Below are positions 1 through 5,271 of a stretch of DNA of 5,271 bases, piece by piece. Positions within the stretch are counted from its first letter, which is position 1. The number at the start of each line of letters is the position of its first letter. The notes under the pieces were generated by a model, which was not told the origin of the DNA, did no database searches, and saw nothing but the letters and a program-made list of their open reading frames with translations. Source of the stretch: Candidatus Omnitrophota bacterium (GTDB lineage Bacteria; Omnitrophota; Gorgyraeia; Kaelpiales; Kaelpiaceae); assembly GCA_028717465.1 (NCBI GenBank), contig JAQUNS010000064.1, positions 1 to 5,271 on the forward strand, written 5' to 3'. Made by a program: the position numbers and the translations under genes.

Positions 1-23
1 AATACGAAAACGGGCTTCAAAAT

Positions 24-1562
24 TCAGAAACCAGCTGGTATGCTGATAGATACTTTTGTACCGAAGCCTTCTTGGCTTTTTATGCTTATGCGGCCTTTGT
101 GCAGATTAACAATCTGCCTGCAGACAGTCAATCCTAACCCTATTCCGCTTGCCTTTCTGGTAAAGAAAGGCTCAAAAATATTATTTAAATCTTTGTCTTT
201 TATGCCTGTGCCATTGTCTTTAAATGTCAGTTCTAAATATTTTTTGGCATTGCATTTGATAGATATTGTCAATTTGCCGCTTTTGTTGACAAATGATTGG
301 AAAGCATTTTCCAGAATATTTGTCGTCAGCTCCAGTATATAAAGAGCATCGGCCAGGATAGTATATCCGGAATTTATATCAAATTTTCTTATGATTTTTA
401 CGCTATAATCCCTGTACTTTTTAAGACAATTCTCTATGCATTCATTAACCAGATCGACTATTTTTACATTTTCATAACAGGGCTTTCTGACTGAGGCATA
501 TCCCAGCAGGTTTTTTATTATCATGCTGCTCTGTAATATCTTTTTCTCTATGTTGGCTAAGTGGACATCTAAACTGCTTAAGCTCTTTTCCTGCTTTATG
601 TTGTAAACGGCTATTCTCATAACATTTAAAGGATTGTTCAATTCATGCGCAATAGTAGCTGCAAGCATGCCTATGTCAGATAAGCGCTTAGATTTTTCAA
701 GCTTTCTCTGGGCTTCCATTAATTCGTCTGTCCTATTTTTGATTTCCTCTTCCAGGTCTTCACTATATTTGAGAAGTAATTTTTCGGCTTTTTTGCGTTC
801 TGTGACATCTATCGCTATTTCAAACCTTACGTCTCTTCCGTCGGGCCACTTGATTATTCTGTCTACAATATAATAATCCCTGCCTACGTGAGGATTATGA
901 TACTCCCACTTATAAGGCCTGGCGGGATTTTTTAAGATTATTTCATTTGTGCAGAAATAACAAGGTTCATTGAAATTTTGGAATTCGCGGTAACAGATAC
1001 CACCCTCGATTTTTGTTTTTTTGCCCAATAATTTTCTGCAAAACTTATTCACGTATAAAATCTCATAACTATGCGGGTCAGCAACGTATATGACCTCGTC
1101 TATGCTGTCAAAAATAGACAACAGCTGCTTTCTCTCTTCCTTAAGAAACCGAGCCTGATTTTTCTTCTCGGTAACATCTATAACGGTTGCAGCCATAAGA
1201 TAGGGGCTGCCGTTTTCGTCTTTTATTAGATCTGCATTCATAGAGACGATAAGTTCTGTTCCGTCTTTCCTAATGCAGGGAATCTCCTGATCTATCAGAT
1301 AGCCCTGCTTTTTTATCTTATTGAGCATAGACTTGGCCCATTTAAACTGCTCTTGGGAGTGAAGAAGTTTTATGTTCTTGCCTAAAAGAAAGCTTTTGCT
1401 GTAGCCGAAAATTCGGGCAAAAGAATTGTTTAAATATACCAGCTCATATTTCATGTTTACTATAGCCAAGCCGTATTTAGCCGAGTCCGAAATAAGCTTG
1501 AAAATGGCAAGCTTTTCTTTTCCTTTTTGACTCTGCCTATTGTATTTTTTCATTCTACTCAT
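24..1562 (-). CDS. Cytoplasmic PAS-PAS sensor histidine kinase
   Basis: This 512-residue sensor kinase has no membrane helix or signal peptide, so it should sense a cytoplasmic signal and pass phosphate to a response regulator not seen here. PAS 1 lies at about residues 22-133 and ends in the PAC-type IDVTEKK. PAS 2 lies at about 146-258 and ends in IDVTERKKAE. PAS 2 holds cysteines C175, C190, C201 and C204, the last three in CYREFQNFNEPCYFC. A charged coiled coil (about 256-297) leads to the dimerisation domain, with H306 in AHELNNPLN as the phosphorylated His. The ATPase domain is complete: N box with N415 and N419, G1 box DNGTGI (449-454), F box IFEPFFTRK (462-470) and G2 box GIGLGL (473-478). 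All key residues are present, so it should be active. The H-box style is that of NtrB/ZraS-like kinases. Its ATG overlaps the radical SAM stop as ATGA and has no clear Shine-Dalgarno (CTCCCT lies upstream), which points to translational coupling. A second ATG at 1553 is a possible alternative start. Confidence 0.93.
   Translation of the reverse strand: MSRMKKYNRQSQKGKEKLAIFKLISDSAKYGLAIVNMKYELVYLNNSFARIFGYSKSFLLGKNIKLLHSQEQFKWAKSMLNKIKKQGYLIDQEIPCIRKDGTELIVSMNADLIKDENGSPYLMAATVIDVTEKKNQARFLKEERKQLLSIFDSIDEVIYVADPHSYEILYVNKFCRKLLGKKTKIEGGICYREFQNFNEPCYFCTNEIILKNPARPYKWEYHNPHVGRDYYIVDRIIKWPDGRDVRFEIAIDVTERKKAEKLLLKYSEDLEEEIKNRTDELMEAQRKLEKSKRLSDIGMLAATIAHELNNPLNVMRIAVYNIKQEKSLSSLDVHLANIEKKILQSSMIIKNLLGYASVRKPCYENVKIVDLVNECIENCLKKYRDYSVKIIRKFDINSGYTILADALYILELTTNILENAFQSFVNKSGKLTISIKCNAKKYLELTFKDNGTGIKDKDLNNIFEPFFTRKASGIGLGLTVCRQIVNLHKGRISIKSQEGFGTKVSISIPAGF
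1559..1562 (-). other. ATGA stop/start overlap linking radical SAM and kinase genes
   Basis: Read on the minus strand, A1562-T-G-A1559 contains both the kinase start ATG and the radical SAM stop TGA. With no good ribosome binding site before it, re-initiation by ribosomes finishing the radical SAM gene is the likely mode of translation, which would tie the amounts of the two proteins together. Confidence 0.85.
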
Positions 1563-4531
1563 ATAATACAGGGAGATGCAAAGACTTTATGCTTACAACT
1601 AAATCTAAACCTGTAATTAAAATTTAAAATCTTATTTTTTTTCAAAAATACATTATCAAATACCGCATAAAGAGCCTTGCCTCCTGCTTTATTTAAATCG
1701 GGGATCTCCAGCTGATAAAAACCGCCTCTGGGTTTAGTGCAGGTTAGAGAGGGTAATTTATTAGTACTGGAATACAAAAGTATCTTATTATTTTCAGTTT
1801 TCAATAAAGGCACGTAATTCCAGTGATCCTTCCTGTTTTCCGACAACCGGCCCTTAAAAGAATCTATCTGCCATATATTATACTTACTGTTTAAAAATAT
1901 TCCGAATTTAAGTTCATCTAATTTTACATCTTCCAAAGAATGCAAACTAAAATTCCACAGAACACCATCGCCCTTCAGAAAAATATGCCACCTTAATTTT
2001 AAAAAAAGTTCCCGCCAATAGAGGTCAAAGATTAAGCATCTCTTATCCTCCAGTAGATTCCAGACAGCAGCGGTAGTATCTAAAACAATCCCGTTGTAAT
2101 GGCATACTACTATACCGCCGCAGTCAGAGGTTATCTCGTGTTCTTGAGAGTAGAATTTGACTCCATTATCTTCAGCTCTAATTTTAAGAAACGAATTGCT
2201 CTTTTGATATAAAATACCATCTGTCTTTCTTCCAGAACCGGATGTATCCACCAAGTTAAAGTAACCCCTCTCTGCAGGAGAAGTATTGCTCAGCATGCCT
2301 TTAAGGCGGCTGGAGTTGAAATCCTTAAAACCTATGGTCAAGCCGGTGCTTAAACTACTTTTGCAAAATTTCTTGGCAGAGTTATATTTTATGGCTACAA
2401 ATCTAAATCCTAATTTTTTGCAGGAATTCTCAAGCCTGATGAGAAAAGGCATTGAAGATTTAAAATCTTTAATTGTCAACGCGCAGGCTGAGCCGAAACT
2501 ATCCTTATTGGGGCATATAAATACATTTTTTTTAACGCTTAAGTTCAAGCCTCTCCAGTTATCGTCCAGGTCTGGGAAATTGCCCCAGTTTTTGCCGCAA
2601 AACCAGAATTTATAGCTTTCCGATATTTGCAAGCCCAGCTTAATCTCTTCGACCGAAATATTGTCTTTAAAATAAACTTTGATCTTCCAAGCTAAACCTT
2701 TAGGCCCTATCTTCAAAAACCATTTTTGTTTAATATGCAGATTTGGCATATCTATAGCAATCTCGATATTCCTGTTTTTTATTTTGCTAATCTGCCAGTT
2801 ATACCTGGAAGTGTCGTACCATTTGCTGTCTATTGCAAACGCCACATTCAAACCGGGCCCGGAAGTAAGGCATTTGTTTTTGTAAAAAATCTTAACGAAA
2901 CCTTTATTGTCAAATACAACGACCGTATCATTGTATTTTAGAGAATGCCTGTTTTTAACATAATCGACGGCACGGCTTAATCTTTTGCTCCTGGTAGCGT
3001 ATACATTTATGATAGGATTCTCCCTAAAGAGCCCAAGCCTTTGAATATAATAAATTGCTTTGATCAATCTATTGATCCTTACCGGCTTTGTGTTTCCTGC
3101 AATATCCGCAAACTCAGATATATCAATCCCTTTAGTCTCTGAGACAGGCCTTATAGATCCAAATACCCTGTAGTAATTCGGTATAAAAGCTTTTTTAAAA
3201 GATACGAACTTAAAACTTTTTGGATGTTTTGGAAAATAAAGATTAAATTTACCGGGATTAACCCCAAGCTCCGATGTCGGATTTATAAACAGAGTTGATA
3301 CATTAATTATACTGTCGATAAAACTGCTGTTTCTTTTAACAAAATCAAGTGTCTGTTTAAACTCTTTCCTGCTTTCGCCCGGATAGCCGATTATTATGTT
3401 AAATGAAGGTTTTATGCCGGCATCATAAGTTAACTTTAATACTTTTTCGGCATCTTTTGCGTTATAAATCTTGCCCATAGCCTTTAAGACTTTGTCTGAA
3501 CCGCTCTCTATCCCGTAGCACAATGAAACACAGCCTGATTTTTTCATGGCTTTCAAAAGCTCTGAATCCACATCGCCCCTTGCGATAGCATAACTACCCC
3601 ATTGTATGTCGATTTTTTCCGCAGCTATCAATTCGCAAAAACCTCTCAGTTTTTTTAAGTCTCCATTACAGAGAAGATCGTTAAAAGAAAAATTTCTGAC
3701 ATTGCTTTTTTCAATGCGTAATTTTATTTCATTTACTATATTCTCAGGCGTTCTCATCCTAAAAGGGCTACACATTTTGTGGTCTATGCAAAAGGTACAT
3801 CTTGAAATACAGCCTCTGCTTGTAAGAAGAGGGAGTGTCCTGACTTCTTTTTCGCCAAAACCATAGTCGTCTAAATCTAAATCTCCGAAATCAGGAAATG
3901 GCACCTCATCAAGGTTAGATACAGGTTTAGCCGCACCGCCGTCTAGAGCTGTGCTGTTTTTGTATACCACTGTCCCAGGAATGCCGGATAAATCCTGTTT
4001 ATTGTAAAATCTGCTAACTATCTCATAAAAGGGAAGCTCGCCCTCCCCGACAACAAAAACATCTATGTTGCCGCTTTTGATAACATTACGGTCATAATCC
4101 CAGTAACAGCCCGGACCGCCCGCCACTAAAAACTTGCCGTTGTTTTGAGACTTGATTTTATGGGCCAGGTAGTTGACAATATAGACGCTTAGATAGTTGG
4201 CTGAAAATCCTATGATGGGTTCCGGGCGCTGGGATAATATCTGAGCTAAGCGGTTTATTTGAGAAGAAAAATCCTCTGTTAACAGCTTTACTATTTCATC
4301 AAGCGGCATGGAGCTTATAGTGCTTATGTCCCAGTATTTTTTCTGCTTATCCGATGCAGCGTTATAAAGTTTGGCATTAAAATCATAGACAAAAGACCTG
4401 TAACCTTTAGATTTTAAAAAACCTGAGACATAGCTAATGCCCAAGGGAGGCATCCAGGGATACCAGGGGTGGACCATAACAAGAACCGCATCTGATTCTG
4501 GAGCTTTAACAAGACTGTCAAAAATTTTCAT
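1559..4531 (-). CDS. B12-binding-domain radical SAM protein with a duplicated C-terminal beta-rich module
   Basis: This 990-residue protein has a cobalamin-binding-type Rossmann domain at about residues 14-175. Its markers are PPLGISYVSGFL, AGGPG (137-141) and GEGE (162-165). The His of the DxHxxG cobalamin motif is missing, as is common in this superfamily. A radical SAM domain follows at about 232-460, introduced by PLLTSRGC. The [4Fe-4S]/SAM motif is C241-x3-C245-x2-C248, and GIESGSD (340-346) and GYPGES (382-387) fit SAM-binding strands. Family members use a 5'-deoxyadenosyl radical, often with cobalamin, for methylation or rearrangement of unreactive carbons in lipids, sugars or natural products; the substrate here is unknown. 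Residues ~535-976 are unlike the usual family (typically 450-650 residues) and consist of two diverged ~200-residue repeats. No signal peptide or membrane helix is seen, so a cytoplasmic location is likely. The ATG at 4531 was chosen because GCAAGG lies 9 bases upstream and the family fold starts just after it. It follows the glycosyltransferase-like gene and is coupled to the histidine kinase through ATGA. Confidence 0.88.
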   Translation of the reverse strand: MKIFDSLVKAPESDAVLVMVHPWYPWMPPLGISYVSGFLKSKGYRSFVYDFNAKLYNAASDKQKKYWDISTISSMPLDEIVKLLTEDFSSQINRLAQILSQRPEPIIGFSANYLSVYIVNYLAHKIKSQNNGKFLVAGGPGCYWDYDRNVIKSGNIDVFVVGEGELPFYEIVSRFYNKQDLSGIPGTVVYKNSTALDGGAAKPVSNLDEVPFPDFGDLDLDDYGFGEKEVRTLPLLTSRGCISRCTFCIDHKMCSPFRMRTPENIVNEIKLRIEKSNVRNFSFNDLLCNGDLKKLRGFCELIAAEKIDIQWGSYAIARGDVDSELLKAMKKSGCVSLCYGIESGSDKVLKAMGKIYNAKDAEKVLKLTYDAGIKPSFNIIIGYPGESRKEFKQTLDFVKRNSSFIDSIINVSTLFINPTSELGVNPGKFNLYFPKHPKSFKFVSFKKAFIPNYYRVFGSIRPVSETKGIDISEFADIAGNTKPVRINRLIKAIYYIQRLGLFRENPIINVYATRSKRLSRAVDYVKNRHSLKYNDTVVVFDNKGFVKIFYKNKCLTSGPGLNVAFAIDSKWYDTSRYNWQISKIKNRNIEIAIDMPNLHIKQKWFLKIGPKGLAWKIKVYFKDNISVEEIKLGLQISESYKFWFCGKNWGNFPDLDDNWRGLNLSVKKNVFICPNKDSFGSACALTIKDFKSSMPFLIRLENSCKKLGFRFVAIKYNSAKKFCKSSLSTGLTIGFKDFNSSRLKGMLSNTSPAERGYFNLVDTSGSGRKTDGILYQKSNSFLKIRAEDNGVKFYSQEHEITSDCGGIVVCHYNGIVLDTTAAVWNLLEDKRCLIFDLYWRELFLKLRWHIFLKGDGVLWNFSLHSLEDVKLDELKFGIFLNSKYNIWQIDSFKGRLSENRKDHWNYVPLLKTENNKILLYSSTNKLPSLTCTKPRGGFYQLEIPDLNKAGGKALYAVFDNVFLKKNKILNFNYRFRFSCKHKVFASPCII
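1604..2197 (-). repeat. Second copy of internal protein repeat in the radical SAM C-terminus
   Basis: This covers residues about 779-976, separated from copy one by a Ser/Gly/Lys-rich linker of about 40 residues. Anchors are W824, W848, W859, Y884 and W887. Spacing matches copy one exactly from W848 to W887 and differs by one residue between the first two Trp. Identity is low, so the duplication is old. Copy two lacks the equivalent of W571 (it has I815 or V816 near that position), so the two copies may not bind the same ligand. Confidence 0.65.
2324..2929 (-). repeat. First copy of internal protein repeat in the radical SAM C-terminus
   Basis: This covers residues about 535-736. It appears to be a beta-rich unit with anchors W579, W604, W615, Y640 and W643. 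It aligns without gaps to the second copy over W-x10-W-x24-Y-x2-W, including VEEIKLG against LDELKFG. The end of the unit, about 682-736 (ALTIKDF to GLTIGF), also matches the end of copy two. It resembles no family I can name with confidence; the pattern of alternating hydrophobics and Trp suggests a beta-sandwich, possibly carbohydrate-binding (inference). Confidence 0.65.
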
Positions 4532-5271
4532 ATCTGTAAACCTTGCAGTAATAACTGCTCCAAGCAAAATCAAACAGATGCCCGGGATCATCTATTCTGA
4601 GCAATATTTTTTCCAGCGTTGCTTTTGCCTGCATCAATTCCTCATGCCAAGGAAACCAGACTTCGTCGATACGGGTAAGGCTAAGCGTGCTTAAATCGTG
4701 CTCTAAAACTAAATCCCGGTCTATATCTAATAAAAACAGCACAATATAGCTGCCTTTTTCTTCCAGCCACCTGTCGACAGATGGCCATTGGTCAAAAAGG
4801 TCATGCGTAAAAACGTTATAGCCGTACTTATAACCTTCAAACTCCAGCCAGAACTGCAGACCGACAGGGCCGTCTTCTACCGGAGCAAATCTTACTATAA
4901 TAATTTTGTAATCGCCAGAATTCAAAAATTTCTGCATTAAATTATAAAAATTGCCTGCAATTTCCAGGTTGCTGTTCTGTTCTGTTTTCATGAGATACTC
5001 CCTGCTGCTGGAAGCAAGAATTTTTTCATGCACCGGAGATAGTTCCTTAGAAAATAAAAGTAGATATATTTGTACCAGCAAAAAAATAGAAAATAGTGAC
5101 TTGAAAATAATACCCGGCAGCCTGGCTTTAGACCTCATGCCTATAACAGTTGCTATAACAATAACAGGAATAATAGGCAGAATAAACCTGAGTTGATGAA
5201 CCTTAAAAACAAAGCTGAATAATAGCAGCGGGGGAACTAACCAGGCTATTACTATTATTTTATTCTTATCT
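4518..5271 (-). CDS. C-terminal part of a polytopic membrane protein, probably GT39/PMT-like glycosyltransferase (5' end outside window)
   Basis: The frame is open from the window edge (first full codon at 5270) to a TGA at 4520-4518, giving 250 visible residues. The ATG at 5138 is internal, because the 44 codons before it continue the same membrane protein. Three hydrophobic stretches are visible at about residues 5-22, 29-45 and 51-73, followed by a C-terminal soluble domain of about 175 residues. Between the first two helices, HQLRFILPIIP resembles the R-(Y/F)-x-LP-x-x-P segment common in late helices of GT39/PMT/ArnT-type glycosyltransferases, which move sugars from polyprenyl-phosphate donors on the outer face of the inner membrane. 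That assignment rests on this segment and the topology; the catalytic N-terminal loops are not in view. The soluble tail (for example GDYKIIIVRFAPVEDGP, then a Trp-rich FPWHEEL segment) has no motif I recognise. The gene overlaps the radical SAM gene by 14 bases and looks like the upstream member of the same operon. Alternatives are another GT-C enzyme or an uncharacterised multi-pass protein. Confidence 0.6.
   Translation of the reverse strand, partial: DKNKIIVIAWLVPPLLLFSFVFKVHQLRFILPIIPVIVIATVIGMRSKARLPGIIFKSLFSIFLLVQIYLLLFSKELSPVHEKILASSSREYLMKTEQNSNLEIAGNFYNLMQKFLNSGDYKIIIVRFAPVEDGPVGLQFWLEFEGYKYGYNVFTHDLFDQWPSVDRWLEEKGSYIVLFLLDIDRDLVLEHDLSTLSLTRIDEVWFPWHEELMQAKATLEKILLRIDDPGHLFDFAWSSYYCKVYRYENF
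4541..4546 (-). promoter_or_regulatory. Ribosome binding site deciding the radical SAM start
   Basis: On the minus strand GCAAGG sits 9 bases before the ATG at 4531, inside the 3' end of the upstream membrane-protein gene. No comparable sequence precedes the in-frame ATG at 4591 (the bases before it read ATTGCTCAGAATAG). This supports the 4531 start and translation linked to the upstream gene. Confidence 0.6.

Noticed and set aside
40..873. Plus-strand open frames of 65-100 codons opposite the kinase gene (40-342, 297-494, 634-873)
   Set aside because: They lie antisense to a kinase with all catalytic boxes intact, show no recognisable domain and are biased as expected for shadows of an AT-rich coding strand.
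1559..1700. A terminator or promoter between the radical SAM and kinase genes
   Set aside because: The T- and A-rich runs here are Lys/Asn/Phe codons of the radical SAM C-terminus. No GC-rich stem followed by a T run and no convincing -35/-10 pair was seen.
2324..2929. A DNA-level tandem duplication in the radical SAM gene
   Set aside because: Similarity between the two units is visible only in the protein pattern (Trp spacing, hydrophobic strands); the nucleotide sequences have diverged, so this is not a recent DNA repeat or assembly artefact.
2286..3866. Plus-strand open frames opposite the radical SAM gene (2286-2615, 2679-2885, 2726-2941, 3606-3866)
   Set aside because: All lie antisense to a convincing long coding region, have low-complexity Leu/Phe/Ser composition and no domain.
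4437..5196. Plus-strand open frames 4437-4694 and 4951-5196
   Set aside because: They lie antisense to the overlapping minus-strand genes, and no ribosome binding site or family feature supports them.

Overview
The window is almost wholly coding on the minus strand. It holds three genes in one tightly packed run, read from the right-hand edge to the left: the C-terminal part of a membrane protein resembling GT39/PMT glycosyltransferases (5271 to 4518), a large B12-binding-type radical SAM protein (4531 to 1559), and a cytoplasmic two-PAS histidine kinase (1562 to 24). The first and second genes overlap by 14 bases. The second and third share an ATGA stop/start. There is no intergenic space and no visible internal promoter or terminator, so the three are most likely co-transcribed. 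No RNA gene, mobile element, CRISPR array or DNA repeat was seen.

The DNA is AT-rich, with many A/T third positions. A GT-C type membrane glycosyltransferase, an oxygen-sensitive radical SAM enzyme and a PAS kinase with a cysteine cluster together suggest an anaerobic bacterium. The style recalls uncultured groups such as Omnitrophota, but that is an impression from gene types, and nothing in the window is a taxonomic marker.

Two corrections matter. First, the rightmost reading frame stays open from its first internal ATG (5138) to the window edge. The 44 extra codons encode two more membrane helices, so this is a fragment of a larger protein and not a 206-residue one. Second, the radical SAM gene should start at 4531, which has a Shine-Dalgarno sequence, and not at 4591. 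The 4591 start would add a false signal-peptide-like leader made of the neighbour's codons read in another frame.

The most interesting content is the C-terminal half of the radical SAM protein. After a standard B12-binding plus radical SAM core (about residues 1-460) it carries roughly 450 residues that I do not recognise. These are built of two diverged copies of a ~200-residue, probably beta-rich unit with matching tryptophan/tyrosine spacing (W-x10-W-x24-Y-x2-W in both copies). A working reading, which is inference, is an envelope or surface-polysaccharide locus in which the radical SAM protein modifies a glycan or lipid intermediate and uses the duplicated module to bind it. The coupled kinase would sense a cytoplasmic, possibly redox, signal. 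Its response regulator is not in the window and may begin just past the left edge.
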